The notes beneath the pieces were generated by a model, which did no database searches, was not told the origin of the DNA, and was given only the letters and a program-made list of their open reading frames with translations. A program made the position numbers and the translations under genes. This document shows positions 16,629 to 26,564 of a stretch of 64,000 nt of DNA, one piece after another. Source of the stretch: Dyella lipolytica. GTDB taxonomy: Bacteria > Pseudomonadota > Gammaproteobacteria > Xanthomonadales > Rhodanobacteraceae. Each line of letters begins with the position of its first letter. Position 1 is the first letter of the stretch. The DNA lies in NCBI RefSeq assembly GCF_030160075.1, contig NZ_BSNQ01000003.1:124001-188000 (forward strand), read 5' to 3'.

Positions 16629-17831
16629 ATGTCAATACTTCATAAGAAAACGAAAGAAAAAGAAGGGCTGGAGGCACTTCAGGCGCAGCCGGCTGAAGCG
16701 CAGCAGGCTGCGGGTTACGCGGACACGTTGCGCGAAATTCTGCAGCAGCCCGCCACCTGGCAGGACACTTTCGATCTATTGCACAGCACGGTAGTGCAAC
16801 AGCGACTGGCGAAAGCGCTCAATCAGCAGCCGGGTCACATCGTGCTGACCGGTTCGGGCAGCTCCATGTATATCGGCGAATGCCTGGCGCCTCTATTGCA
16901 GTCGGGTCTTGGTGTCCCGGTGCAGGCGATCGCTGCCGGTACCTTGCTTACGCATTGGCGCAGCGTACTGCCGCCGGGGCCGGGGCTGCTGATCTCGCTG
17001 GCGCGTTCGGGCGATAGCCCGGAAAGCGGTGGCGTGATGAGTACGCTGCTGGCCGAAGCACCGGCGTGGCGCCACCTGGTTATCACGTGCAACGCTGACG
17101 GCAAGCTCGCCACGCACTACCGCAACGATCCGCGCGTCACGGTGCTGGTGCTGGATGAGCGCACCAACGACCGCAGCCTGGTGATGACCAGCAGCTTCAC
17201 CAATCTGTTGCTAGGCGGCAGTGGATTATTGCAAGGCACGCGCGAGGAACTCGTCGCTAACGCAATCACTCGCGCGGCATCCGGCGCGCAGCACATCTTC
17301 GATACGCAATCCGATACCGTCGCGGCGCTCGCACAGCGCGACTTCACTTCCGTGGTCTATCTCGGTAGCGGCGCAGCGTTTGGTGCAGCACGCGAAGGTG
17401 CACTGAAAATGCTGGAGATGACGGGTGGCCAAGTCATCACGATGGCCGAGACCTTTCTTGGGCTGCGGCATGGGCCGATGTCCTTCGTCCATCCTTCCAC
17501 GCTGATTGTGGCGCTGCTTTCGACGGATCCGGCGGTACGTCGCTACGAGTGCGACGTGCTGCGCGAGTTGTCGCGCAAGCAGCTCGGCATGGCGAAGTTG
17601 GTGATCGGCGATGACGTGCCCGATGATGTGCTCGGTGCCAACGACGTTCTTGTTACGCCATCCACGTCGATGAGCGGTACGGAAATACCTACCGTGCTCG
17701 CTGGCATCGTCACCATGCAGCTGTTGGCCTTTTTCCGCTGTCTGCAACTTGGCGGCAAACCCGACACGCCTTCCGAGGGGGTGCTCACGCGCGTCGTAGA
17801 AGATTTTGCGATTCACGGAGCGACGCCGTGA
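16629..17831 (+). CDS. AgaS-like SIS-domain sugar isomerase/deaminase
   Basis: About 400 residues with two SIS (sugar isomerase) domains. The first runs from HIVLTGSGSSMYIGECLAP through LISLARSGDSPESGG and VITCNADG. The second has VVYLGSGAAFGAAREGALK, then MAETFLGLRHGPMSFV. The arrangement and the C-terminal tail (PDTPSEGVLTRVV) match AgaS, which converts galactosamine-6-phosphate to tagatose-6-phosphate. The start could be the ATG at 16629 or one 30 bases upstream. It is the first gene of an operon with two PfkB kinases overlapping tail to head. The DeoR gene nearby probably represses it. Confidence 0.83.
   Translation: MSILHKKTKEKEGLEALQAQPAEAQQAAGYADTLREILQQPATWQDTFDLLHSTVVQQRLAKALNQQPGHIVLTGSGSSMYIGECLAPLLQSGLGVPVQAIAAGTLLTHWRSVLPPGPGLLISLARSGDSPESGGVMSTLLAEAPAWRHLVITCNADGKLATHYRNDPRVTVLVLDERTNDRSLVMTSSFTNLLLGGSGLLQGTREELVANAITRAASGAQHIFDTQSDTVAALAQRDFTSVVYLGSGAAFGAAREGALKMLEMTGGQVITMAETFLGLRHGPMSFVHPSTLIVALLSTDPAVRRYECDVLRELSRKQLGMAKLVIGDDVPDDVLGANDVLVTPSTSMSGTEIPTVLAGIVTMQLLAFFRCLQLGGKPDTPSEGVLTRVVEDFAIHGATP
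16645..16664. promoter_or_regulatory. GAAA-repeat, possible AgaR/DeoR-type operator
   Basis: The tract agaaaacgaaagaaaaagaa covers the first codons of the isomerase gene. Its complement reads as spaced TTTC/TTTTC units, similar to the direct-repeat operators known for AgaR. It is also simply the coding sequence for a Lys/Glu-rich N-terminus, so the assignment is tentative. Confidence 0.3.
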
Positions 17832-18769
17832 AACCCACCCACCATCCCGTGCGCATCCTGGTCGTCGGCGAAATCAATGTCGACTTCGTGTTCAAGGGTT
17901 GTCACGCGCTGCCCATGCCGGGCAAGGAAGTATTGGCCGACGATTTCGTGATGACGCCGGGCAGCTCGTCGATGATCTGTGCGATGGGTCTGGCGCGGCT
18001 CGGCAATCAGGTGGCCTTTCACGGCAGATTGGGCACGGATGCGTCGGGCAAGTTCTGTCTAGAGGCATTGCAGGATGCCGGTATCGATGTTACGTCGTTG
18101 CGGCCGGACGGTTCCCAGCGCACGGGCGTTACCGTTTCTCTGTCTACGCCGCAGGATCGCGCCTTGGTGACGTTCGCCGGTGCGATCGCTGAATTGCGGG
18201 CCGAGGAAATCGAAGACGAATGGTTGAGGGCAGCCGATCATCTGCATGTCTCCTCGTATTACTTGCAGAAGGCGTTGCGGCCCGGTTGCCGTGAGCTGTT
18301 CGCGCGTGCCGCATCGTTAGGGCTGACTACGTCGCTCGATCCCGGCTTCGATCCGGAACAGCAATGGGAAAGCGATCTGTTCGATACCTTGCGCGAAGTG
18401 GATGTCTTCCTACCCAACGAACAAGAGCTGCAGGCCATCACGGGCCGCAGCGACATGCGCGAAGCGCTTGCATTGGTTCAGAACGGGCGCACACAGACGA
18501 TCGTCAAGCGTGGACGCCAAGGCTGCGTCAGCGTGCACGACGGTCAATGGCTAAACGTACCGGCCTATGCCGTCGACGCCATCGACAGCACAGGTGCAGG
18601 CGATTCTTTCGACGCCGGTTTTCTGCATGCATGGCTGCGCGACGTGCCCTTGCTGGATTGCATGCGCTGGGGCAGCGCGTGCGGCGGCTTGTCGACGCGC
18701 GGCATCGGCGGTACGACTAGGCAGGCGAGTACGAGCGAAGTGCTCGCATTGATGACGGATAAATCATGA
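17828..18769 (+). CDS. PfkB-family carbohydrate kinase 1
   Basis: A 313-residue ribokinase-fold sugar kinase starting at a GTG that overlaps the isomerase stop. The N-terminal VVGEINVDFVFKG and the Gly-rich TPGSSSMICAMGLARLG bind the sugar. FLPNEQELQAITG and the C-terminal signature DSTGAGDSFDAGFL supply the catalytic Asp and anion hole. The sugar may be galactosamine, tagatose or another hexose. Since a second LacC-like kinase follows, this one plausibly makes the 6-phosphate and the other the 1,6-bisphosphate (inference). Confidence 0.85.
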   Translation: MKPTHHPVRILVVGEINVDFVFKGCHALPMPGKEVLADDFVMTPGSSSMICAMGLARLGNQVAFHGRLGTDASGKFCLEALQDAGIDVTSLRPDGSQRTGVTVSLSTPQDRALVTFAGAIAELRAEEIEDEWLRAADHLHVSSYYLQKALRPGCRELFARAASLGLTTSLDPGFDPEQQWESDLFDTLREVDVFLPNEQELQAITGRSDMREALALVQNGRTQTIVKRGRQGCVSVHDGQWLNVPAYAVDAIDSTGAGDSFDAGFLHAWLRDVPLLDCMRWGSACGGLSTRGIGGTTRQASTSEVLALMTDKS

Positions 18770-19695
18770 TTACCGTCGCCGGATTCAATACCGCCATCGA
18801 TCGCTTCATCCATCTCGATGCGCTGAAACCCGGCGAGGTTCACCGCGTGCGTGCGGAGCAGGTTTATCCCGGCGGCAAAGGTGTGCATGTGGCGCAGACC
18901 ATCGCCGCGCTTGGTGAACGCGTGCAGCTGGTGGGCCTGATCGATGCCATGCATCGCCATCTGATCTGCCAGCGCATGAGCGAGCGCGGCGTGTTGTTCC
19001 ATGGCGTGGAGATCGCCGGCGAATTGCGCCATTGCCTGGCCTTGCAGGAGGCCGACGGCAGCATCACCGAAGTGCTGGGGCAGGGGCCGCTGCTGTCACC
19101 CGCCGAATGTGATGCCTTGCTGCTGGATTTTCGCCGCAGCGTCGACGAAAGCGATTTGGTGATTCTGTCCGGCAGTTTGCCGCGCGGCTTTCCGTCGACC
19201 GTGTATGCCGAATTGGTCGATTACGTCAAAAGCAGCGGTAAACGCTGCCTGGTCGATGCGAGTGGCGACGCGATGCGGCACGCGGTGGACGCGAAGCCTT
19301 TCTTGGTCAAGCCCAATCGTGACGAGATCGGCGAGTTGCGCGGGAAACCTGTCGCCGATCTTGATGCTGCGATCGAGGCTGTGGGCGAGTTGCAGGCGCA
19401 CGGCGTGGTTATGCCCGTGGTGACGTTGGGTGCGCTGGGTGTAACGACCGGCGATCCCAGTGGAATCTGGCACGCCGGACTATCGCTGCCTCAGGTTCGC
19501 AACACCGTTGGTTCGGGCGATTGCCTACTGGCCGGGATGGCGGTGGGTATAGCGCGCGATATGAGTTTGGAACAAACCCTGCGATTGGGCGTGGCTTGTG
19601 GTGCGTCTAATGCGCTGGGTGAGGAGACCGGTTTCGTCGAGCGACGGACGGTAGAGGCGTTGTTACCTCAAGTAAAGGTGCAACGTCTGACGTGA
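18766..19695 (+). CDS. PfkB-family hexose-phosphate kinase 2 (LacC/FruK-like)
   Basis: A 309-residue kinase of the 1-phosphofructokinase/tagatose-6-phosphate kinase branch. ITVAGFNTAIDRFIHLD and the substrate loop VYPGGKGVHVAQTIAALG are characteristic. FLVKPNRDEIGEL and NTVGSGDCLLAGMAVG carry the ATP site and the catalytic Asp. It starts in an ATGA overlap with kinase 1. With AgaS and the aldolase it completes a route from tagatose-6-phosphate to triose phosphates. Phosphorylation of fructose-1-phosphate is the alternative. Confidence 0.83.
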   Translation: MITVAGFNTAIDRFIHLDALKPGEVHRVRAEQVYPGGKGVHVAQTIAALGERVQLVGLIDAMHRHLICQRMSERGVLFHGVEIAGELRHCLALQEADGSITEVLGQGPLLSPAECDALLLDFRRSVDESDLVILSGSLPRGFPSTVYAELVDYVKSSGKRCLVDASGDAMRHAVDAKPFLVKPNRDEIGELRGKPVADLDAAIEAVGELQAHGVVMPVVTLGALGVTTGDPSGIWHAGLSLPQVRNTVGSGDCLLAGMAVGIARDMSLEQTLRLGVACGASNALGEETGFVERRTVEALLPQVKVQRLT

Positions 19696-19714
19696 CAAAC
19701 GAGGAAGAGATTAA

Positions 19715-19734
19715 CCGGACGGCTATCCGTCCGG
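19715..19734 (+). terminator. Hairpin after the kinase operon
   Basis: The perfect inverted repeat ccggacgg-ctat-ccgtccgg begins 19 bases after the kinase 2 stop. There is no T-tract, so termination may be partial and allow read-through into the receptor gene. Confidence 0.6.
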
Positions 19735-19872
19735 CGGGGAAGGCTTGCGCTTAAAAAATGATGAGGGTGAACGGGTTCGTGGGATGGGGACGTTTCCACG
19801 AGCATCCATAACCGCCTGCAGCAGAGGGAGAGGTCATATCTGCGCAGGCGATAAAAAAGGGAGAGGGTAGTC

Positions 19873-22800
19873 ATGCGTGCTGTGAACGGTTGTCGGCTTG
19901 CCGTCGATGGCAAGAGCAGAAAGTTGTTGGCGATATCCATCCGCAAGTCGCTGACGGCAATGCAGGTGGTTTGCGTGACGGGAAGTTTCGCGCTTGCCGG
20001 GAGTGCTTGGGCACAAACCAACACCCCGAGCGCAGCAACAACTAGCGGGGCTGCTACGAACGCAGCCCAGAGCACTAGTTCGACCAATCAGAGTTCCACG
20101 TCGACATCGAGCGCTACGTCGTCGCCATCGTCGAAGAAGGCGGTGCAGCTGGAACAGGTCACCGTAACCGGCACGAATATTCGCGGCGTCGACATGGAAA
20201 CGGCGCTGCCGACCATCACCATCTCGAAGCAGGATATCGAGCGTCAGGGCTTTGCCACCGTCGGCCAGCTGCTGCAAAACCTTCCTTCCGCAGCAACGCC
20301 GGACTTGAGCCGCGGCGACGCTGCGTCGCTGGGCCCCAATCAGGGCGGAACCTTCATCGATTTGCGCGGCCTCGGCGCGCAACGTACGTTGGTGCTGGTG
20401 GACGGTCAGCGCATCGGCGCCGTGCATGGCGGTTACACGGATATCAGCGTGATCCCCGCCGCGATCGTCGACCATATCGACATTCTGGGTAGCGGTGCTT
20501 CGGCGATCTACGGTTCCGACGCCATTGCTGGCGTGATCAACATCGTCACGATCAAGAACTTCAAAGGTGTGCAGATCGATACCTATGCCGGCGAATACAT
20601 GCCGCATGAAGACGGTGCCCAGGCGCAGTACAGCGTAACGGCAGGCACCTCCACCGAGCGCAACTCGCTGATCGGCAGTGTTTCTTACCAATATCAAGGG
20701 TCGGTCTGGGGTGGCGATCGTCCATGGTCGGCCTATCCCCAAACCAATCATTACCCCTATTTCGGACTTAGCTCGTTACCACCGAACAGCGGTTTCATTC
20801 TCAATTCGCCGCAGACGAATCCGCTTATCCCCGGCGATAACACACTGGTTCTGAATCCGGGCGGCAATTCGTCCATTCTTGCGGATTACTCCTTTCGGCA
20901 GCCGCGAACCTATAGCGCGAACGGCAATGTTTCCAGCCTCGCCAATGCAGGGTCGTACATCTACAACTATAACAATCTGAGCACCATCCTCAGTCCCAAC
21001 AAAACCAAGAATCTGTATCTGGCCGATCGCTACAAGATCACCGACCACATCACTGCGCATATCGAGTTCGGTTACAACCAGAGCTACAACGGCGGTGCCG
21101 GTGGGCCGAGCTATTTGTACAGCGGCCAATCCAGCAATCCGCCGAATCTGCCGCAGTTCCCGATCGTGCTTTCCGCGCAGAGCTACTACAACCCGTACAA
21201 CGCGCCGGGCCAGACGCCGCAGGACGTGCAATTCGAACGCCAGTTTCCGCAGAACCTCTATACCAACGACAACACCTCCAAAAACTATCGTTATAGCGCC
21301 GGCCTGGAAGGTGATTTCAGTTTCGACGATCACGTCTTCAACTGGGACGCTTACTACTACGACAGCAAGATCCGCGATGTCGACATTCGCCCCGGACAGT
21401 ACAACCTGATCAATGTGACGCAGGCGCTGGGACCTTCTTTCATGGGCAGCGATGGTGCGGTCCATTGCGGTACGCCGGGCAATATCATTGCCGGTTGTGT
21501 GCCTTTGAATCCGCTCGGCACCATCACGCAACAGATGCTCGACTACATTGCCATCAACAATGTCGAGCGCACGGGCTACGATGAAAAGGCTGCCGTCGCC
21601 GACATCAGCGGGGATGTCTATGAGCTGCCTGGAGGCGACCTCACCATTGCAGCCGGTGTGCAACATCGAACCGAAGCAGGTTACGACGACACCGATCCCT
21701 TTGCGACAGCGGGGTATTCCAGCGACTACTCGGTCGAGCCCAATCACGGCAGCTTCAGTCTCAACGAAGGCTATCTCGAGGTTTATGCCCCGCTGCTGAA
21801 AGATCTGCCGGGCGTACAAAGCCTCTCGGTCGACGTGGCGCGCCGCTGGTCGTACTACAGCAATTTCGGTGGCACGCGTAACAATTCCTTCAAGCTCGCG
21901 TGGAAGCCGATTGACGACGTCATGGTGCGTGCCAGCTACAGCACCAATTTCCGTGCGCCGACGATCAACGATCTGTATCAGGGACTCTATCTGGCCGGTG
22001 GTTTCACCGATCCTTGCGATGCGGTGTACGGGCAGTCGCAGTACGGCTACAGCTCGGCGGTAGCGCAGCGTTGCCTCACCGGTGTGGGCGGCCTTCCCGG
22101 CGTGCCTGCCAATTTTCGACAGACGGATATTACGGGTACACCGGTCACAGGCCCCGGCGCCGGGGGCATTACCAATAGCTACAACGGCGGCAATCCCAAC
22201 TTGAAACCGGAAACCGCGTACAACGGCGATATCGGTTTGGTCTACAGCCCCTCCTGGTTGCCGGGCTTCAATACCACACTCGATTGGTGGAGCTACAACA
22301 TTCGCAATCTGATCACGGGTATCAGCAACGATCAGGTGCTTGCCGATTGCTATGAATTCGACATTACTTCGGCGTGCTCGCAGTTCCAGCGCAAAGGTGG
22401 CACCGGACCGTTGGCTGGTCAGATCATCAACTTGATGAATCTGGAAACCAATGCCGGTTGGCTGAAGGAGCGCGGCTGGGATTTCGGTGTGAACTATGCG
22501 TTGCCCGAATTCAGTTTCGGCCGTTTCAAGTTAGGCCTGCAGAGCACGTATATCGCCTCAAACAATGTGCAGCCGACGGTGGGCGCCGCGGTGCAGTACA
22601 CGGCAGGCACGGCATTGGGCAATCTCGACGGCGCAGTGTGGCGCGTGCGCGGCACATTCACCGTGAGCTGGGACTGGCGCAATTTCGGTGCCGACTGGAC
22701 GGTGCGCTACTTCTCGCCGATCAAGGGTCCCTGCGCTTATCCGCCACCGACCACGACCACGGCATTCCCGTGCACGTTGCCTGACTATTACGCGCCGGGG

Positions 22801-23034
22801 GTGGGCATCTCGCCGATGACACAAGAGGCGTCAGCCACCTTCAACGATTTGCAGGTGCATTGGAAAGCGCCTTGGAACGGCACCTTCTCACTGGGCGTCA
22901 ACAACATCTTCAACCATGTGGGGCCTTACATCTACGGCGGCGGCTTCAATTCGGGTACGGACAGCTACAACGACTACAACGCCTCGTATGACATCGGTCG
23001 TTTCGTCTACATGCGCTACCAGCAAAAGTTCTAA
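19873..23034 (+). CDS. TonB-dependent receptor 1
   Basis: A 1053-residue outer-membrane receptor. A long N-terminal leader ends at about residue 47 (GSAWA-Q) and is followed by a Ser/Thr-rich stretch to about residue 90. The TonB box/plug region starts LEQVTVTGTNIRGVD and includes TFIDLRGLGAQRTLVLVDG and SAIYGSDAIAGVINIVT. The rest is a 22-strand-type barrel ending in YMRYQQKF with the terminal Phe. Receptors of this kind in Xanthomonadales import glycans. It is preceded by a GAGAGGG ribosome site and sits between the kinases and glycosidases, so the ligand is probably an oligosaccharide from the same pathway. Confidence 0.92.
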   Translation: MRAVNGCRLAVDGKSRKLLAISIRKSLTAMQVVCVTGSFALAGSAWAQTNTPSAATTSGAATNAAQSTSSTNQSSTSTSSATSSPSSKKAVQLEQVTVTGTNIRGVDMETALPTITISKQDIERQGFATVGQLLQNLPSAATPDLSRGDAASLGPNQGGTFIDLRGLGAQRTLVLVDGQRIGAVHGGYTDISVIPAAIVDHIDILGSGASAIYGSDAIAGVINIVTIKNFKGVQIDTYAGEYMPHEDGAQAQYSVTAGTSTERNSLIGSVSYQYQGSVWGGDRPWSAYPQTNHYPYFGLSSLPPNSGFILNSPQTNPLIPGDNTLVLNPGGNSSILADYSFRQPRTYSANGNVSSLANAGSYIYNYNNLSTILSPNKTKNLYLADRYKITDHITAHIEFGYNQSYNGGAGGPSYLYSGQSSNPPNLPQFPIVLSAQSYYNPYNAPGQTPQDVQFERQFPQNLYTNDNTSKNYRYSAGLEGDFSFDDHVFNWDAYYYDSKIRDVDIRPGQYNLINVTQALGPSFMGSDGAVHCGTPGNIIAGCVPLNPLGTITQQMLDYIAINNVERTGYDEKAAVADISGDVYELPGGDLTIAAGVQHRTEAGYDDTDPFATAGYSSDYSVEPNHGSFSLNEGYLEVYAPLLKDLPGVQSLSVDVARRWSYYSNFGGTRNNSFKLAWKPIDDVMVRASYSTNFRAPTINDLYQGLYLAGGFTDPCDAVYGQSQYGYSSAVAQRCLTGVGGLPGVPANFRQTDITGTPVTGPGAGGITNSYNGGNPNLKPETAYNGDIGLVYSPSWLPGFNTTLDWWSYNIRNLITGISNDQVLADCYEFDITSACSQFQRKGGTGPLAGQIINLMNLETNAGWLKERGWDFGVNYALPEFSFGRFKLGLQSTYIASNNVQPTVGAAVQYTAGTALGNLDGAVWRVRGTFTVSWDWRNFGADWTVRYFSPIKGPCAYPPPTTTTAFPCTLPDYYAPGVGISPMTQEASATFNDLQVHWKAPWNGTFSLGVNNIFNHVGPYIYGGGFNSGTDSYNDYNASYDIGRFVYMRYQQKF

Positions 23035-23048
23035 CGGTTGAGCGGAGT

Positions 23049-23080
23049 GGGTGCCGCGCCGACAGCAGTCGGCGGCACCC
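23049..23080 (+). terminator. Hairpin after TonB-dependent receptor 1
   Basis: The stem gggtgccgcgccgac pairs with gtcggcggcaccc around an agca loop, with a two-base bulge. It begins 14 bases after the stop codon; no T-tract follows. Confidence 0.6.
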
Positions 23081-23346
23081 GCTCATTCCGCTTGGAAGAA
23101 AGATCGACCACGGTAAAGGCATGCCGGTGGTGTTTTAAGAAGGCCAACGCCGAGACGAGTGTTTGGTGGAAGGCCTTACGAGTTCATATCGAGGTTTATC
23201 AGTTGAGTGACATAGACACAGGGCAAGTTCGGGTCGAACGGGAGAGGTTCGATTCACGATGGAGTGGTTGATCGCACGATGCGTGCGCGCCCGGTTGATC
23301 ACGGGCGATCCGTTCGGCGGGGAGCCAGCGGTGACGACATCACGAT

Positions 23347-23371
23347 CGCGATGGCCAGTGAGGCCATCGCG
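23347..23371. promoter_or_regulatory. Perfect 10-bp dyad upstream of receptor 2
   Basis: Arms cgcgatggcc and ggccatcgcg flank agtga. It could be an operator or a 5' leader hairpin controlling receptor 2; the sequence alone does not decide. Confidence 0.4.
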
Positions 23372-23454
23372 TAGAGCAAAGGTTTGCGACAAGTCAGCAA
23401 CGGCTGCTTTGGCAGGGTTTTCTAAAAATAGCTACTCGATAGAGGGGTGGGTCC

Positions 23455-26400
23455 ATGAAATGCGGAGTTTTGTTGAAGCGTAGATGCCTGGTGATGGTGA
23501 TCGGCTCCTTGTTGATATCGGCCGGCGCCTATGGCCAGTCGACGACCAGCAACATCTACGGTCAGGTAACGGCGGAGAAGGGTCTTAGCGTTGTCATTCA
23601 TAGCGACACGGGTTTGACCCGTGAGATCGGCATCGACAGCGCGGGTCGATACAACGCCGCGCAATTGCCGGTAGGTACCTACACGGTCACGCTGATGCGC
23701 AACGGTACTGCGCTGCAGACGCACGAGCACGTGGTGCTCAACGTCGGTGTCGGCGTCAACGTTTCGTTTACCCAGCCGGTGGATGCCAAGGAGCTGTCGG
23801 GCGTGTCGGTGTCCGCCAACAGCACGCCGCCGATCGATGTCAGTTCGGTGGACTCGCGCACGGTGATCACCGCCCAGCAGTTGGCAGCCTTGCCTCTGCC
23901 GCGCACGGCAGAAGCGGCTGCGCTGCTTGCACCCGGCGCCGTAGGCGATAGCGGTGGATTCGTCAGCACCACCGGTGTTCCGCTGGTGAGCTTCGGTGGC
24001 TCGTCGGTGCAAGAGAACGCGTATTACATCAACGGTTTCAACACCACCGATCCCTATCTTGGCCAGGGCGGCATCACGTTGCCTTATGGCTCGATCGACC
24101 AGGAAGAAGTCTATACGGGCGGCTACAGCGCCCAATACGGCCGTTCCGACGGTGGTGTGCTCAACATGATCGGCAAGAGCGGCACCAACGAATGGCACTT
24201 CGGCGGACAAATGCTGTACGAGCCGGAAGGTCTGCGCAGCAGCCAGGACAATACGTACTATGCGAACGGACTGCCGCCGTCGCCTGTGGCGGGGAATTTG
24301 TTCGATCCCAACAGCAAAAACAACCACTGGACGTCCGTTTACGACGCCTATGTCGGCGGTCCGATCATCAAGGACAAGCTGTTCTTCTTCGTTTCGACTG
24401 AAATGAGCGACGTCGGCGGCCAGACGGTGGGTAGCGTGGCCAACGGGCAGGGCAGCAGCGCGACCGCGCCGGGCACTGCCGAAAACTACAAGACGCGTTT
24501 GCCGAAGTGGTACGCCAAGATCAACTGGAACATCACCGACAAGAACCTGCTCGAACTAACGGGTGCCTCCAGCAAGGAGGAAGGGCTCGGCTCGATCTAC
24601 AACTACGACTACAACAAGCTGCAGGAAACCACGTTCAAGGGCTACGCCAATGACACCAAGAGCGGTGGCGATCTGCTGTCGGCGAAGTTCACCAGCTACA
24701 TCACGGACAATCTGACCTTCACAGCCTTGTACGGCAAGATGAAGACATTCAATTACAGCACGCCGGTGGACTACAACCCTGATGCTACTTACATCTCCGG
24801 CGCCACGTATCAGAATCCGTCGCTCAATAATGGAGTGCCGAACAATGGCATCCAGACCGTCAGCTCTCTCTACAATCCTTACTACCGTACCAGCAACCTG
24901 CGCGTCAGCCTGAGCTACGTGCTGGGCGATCACACGATCACCGCAGGTATCGATAACTTGACCTCCGGTGCCTACGATCAGGGCAATAACACCTCTGGCC
25001 CAGGTTATGGCTGGAACTACGGCTATACACCCGATCCGACCGTGGCGTTGATTCCGGCGCTTGGCGTCGGCGCGCTGGCCAACTATCCCAATGGCGCGTC
25101 GGGCTATTACGTCAGCAAGAACATGTTCATCGGTGGCGCGAATCTAGTGACCAAGCAACGCGCGGAATACATCGAAGACCAGTGGCAGGTCAGCGATCGC
25201 TGGTTGGTGTCGCTGGGTCTGCGTGACGATGGTTTCAACAACACCAATGCCGCGGGTCAGTCGTACATGGCGCAGACCAAGCCGCAGTGGGCGCCGCGTC
25301 TTGGCTTCAGTTGGGACGTCAACGGCGATGGCAGCTTCAAGGTGTATGGCAATGCGGGTCGTTACTATCTCGGTGCGCCGCTTGCACCGGGCGGCCCGGC
25401 CAACGGTTACACCAGCACGCAGCAGTACTTTACCTATAGCGGTATCGCCGGCGACGGCACGCCCACGGGTTTGACGCAAGTATCGGGGCCGGTGTCGGCA
25501 GACAATGCCTTTGGGCAGACGCCCGATCCGCGCACAGTTACGGTGCAGAAACTGAAGGCCGAAGATCAGGATGAATTCATCCTGGGCTTCACCAAAACGG
25601 CGGGCTCTTCGTGGATCTACGGGGCCAAACTGACGCGTCGTATCCTGCGGCACGACATCGACGATTACTGCGATATCCAGACAGTCATCAACAAAGCGGC
25701 CTCGTTGGGTATCACCGACGTCAACAACGCCAGCTGTTATTACATCAACCCTGGTCAAGCCAACACATTTGCCGTGGAGGACCCCACCGGCGCTTTCCAT
25801 AACGTGACGCTGACCAATGCGGAAATGGGCTTCCCGGCGATGGTGCGCAAGTACTATGGCCTGGAGGGTTTCTTGGAGCACCCGTTCGACGGGCACTGGT
25901 ACGGCAAGATCGATTACGTGTTCTCGCGCAGCTACGGCAACAACGAGGGCATGGGCGAAACCGACATCATGGCGCTTGCCGCAACCCAGAACACGTACTG
26001 GGATTTCCCGCAGTTGATGCAATACGGTATCGGTCCACAGGGTGAAGACCACACGCACCAGCTGAAAGCCTACGGCTACTACCAGCTCACGCCGGAATGG
26101 CAGGTCTCGGCAAATCTGAGTTTGGTCTCGGGCGGTCCCAAGTATTGTCTGGGTCTGTACGGTCCGAACCAAACCGACCCGGTGGGTTACGGTTCGCTTT
26201 ATCAGTGGTGCGGCGGTCAGCCGTCACCGCCCGGTGCTGCCGGTCGTCTACCGTGGATGAAGCAGGTCGATGTGGGCGTCCGCTATCGACCGGCATTCGC
26301 CGCACACAAGCTGGGCTTCAGTCTGGATGTGGTCAACCTGTTCAATGGCCAGGTGCCGCTCAATGAATACCCGGAATACAACACGGGAACTGTGCCGGCC

Positions 26401-26481
26401 GCGCCGAATCCGCTCTATGGAACGGCGATGCTGCTGCAGACACCGCGGTACGTGCGATTCGGCGTGACGTACGATTATTGA
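23455..26481 (+). CDS. TonB-dependent receptor 2 (Oar-like, with carboxypeptidase-like N-terminal domain)
   Basis: A 1008-residue outer-membrane receptor. The signal peptide ends near SAGAYGQ. Residues 28-110 form a beta-sandwich regulatory-like domain (IYGQVTAEKGLSVVIHSDTG, then LPVGTYTVTLMRNG) typical of Oar-type receptors. The plug starts about residue 118 (VSVSANSTPPIDVSSVDSR) and the barrel runs to YVRFGVTYDY. GAGGGG precedes the ATG. It probably works with receptor 1 and the downstream glycosidases in uptake of one glycan; the exact ligand is unknown. Confidence 0.9.
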   Translation: MKCGVLLKRRCLVMVIGSLLISAGAYGQSTTSNIYGQVTAEKGLSVVIHSDTGLTREIGIDSAGRYNAAQLPVGTYTVTLMRNGTALQTHEHVVLNVGVGVNVSFTQPVDAKELSGVSVSANSTPPIDVSSVDSRTVITAQQLAALPLPRTAEAAALLAPGAVGDSGGFVSTTGVPLVSFGGSSVQENAYYINGFNTTDPYLGQGGITLPYGSIDQEEVYTGGYSAQYGRSDGGVLNMIGKSGTNEWHFGGQMLYEPEGLRSSQDNTYYANGLPPSPVAGNLFDPNSKNNHWTSVYDAYVGGPIIKDKLFFFVSTEMSDVGGQTVGSVANGQGSSATAPGTAENYKTRLPKWYAKINWNITDKNLLELTGASSKEEGLGSIYNYDYNKLQETTFKGYANDTKSGGDLLSAKFTSYITDNLTFTALYGKMKTFNYSTPVDYNPDATYISGATYQNPSLNNGVPNNGIQTVSSLYNPYYRTSNLRVSLSYVLGDHTITAGIDNLTSGAYDQGNNTSGPGYGWNYGYTPDPTVALIPALGVGALANYPNGASGYYVSKNMFIGGANLVTKQRAEYIEDQWQVSDRWLVSLGLRDDGFNNTNAAGQSYMAQTKPQWAPRLGFSWDVNGDGSFKVYGNAGRYYLGAPLAPGGPANGYTSTQQYFTYSGIAGDGTPTGLTQVSGPVSADNAFGQTPDPRTVTVQKLKAEDQDEFILGFTKTAGSSWIYGAKLTRRILRHDIDDYCDIQTVINKAASLGITDVNNASCYYINPGQANTFAVEDPTGAFHNVTLTNAEMGFPAMVRKYYGLEGFLEHPFDGHWYGKIDYVFSRSYGNNEGMGETDIMALAATQNTYWDFPQLMQYGIGPQGEDHTHQLKAYGYYQLTPEWQVSANLSLVSGGPKYCLGLYGPNQTDPVGYGSLYQWCGGQPSPPGAAGRLPWMKQVDVGVRYRPAFAAHKLGFSLDVVNLFNGQVPLNEYPEYNTGTVPAAPNPLYGTAMLLQTPRYVRFGVTYDY

Positions 26482-26502
26482 TCTTGCCCATGCTCCCACG
26501 TT

Positions 26503-26532
26503 CGAAGGCTGCGGTAGCTGCCGCAGCCTTCG
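26503..26532 (+). terminator. Perfect 12-bp hairpin between receptor 2 and the GH-D gene
   Basis: Arms cgaaggctgcgg and ccgcagccttcg flank tagctg. It lies 21 bases after the receptor stop and upstream of the chosen start of the next gene. This argues against a longer N-terminus for that gene. Confidence 0.65.
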
Positions 26533-26564
26533 GGCGTTGGATCAACTCCTCGAGACTTAGTGAT

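Larger units (their letters stand above)
23035..23454. other. Intergenic region between receptor genes
   Basis: No gene seen in about 420 bases. It contains a strong hairpin directly after receptor 1 (23049-23080) and a second perfect hairpin (23347-23371) about 85 bases before receptor 2. The separate promoter for receptor 2 probably lies here, but no convincing -35/-10 pair stands out. Confidence 0.5.

Noticed and set aside
20776-26172. Long minus-strand frames opposite both TonB-dependent receptors
   Set aside because: Composition is Val/Arg/Ile-rich without domains; explained by the complement of receptor coding sequence.
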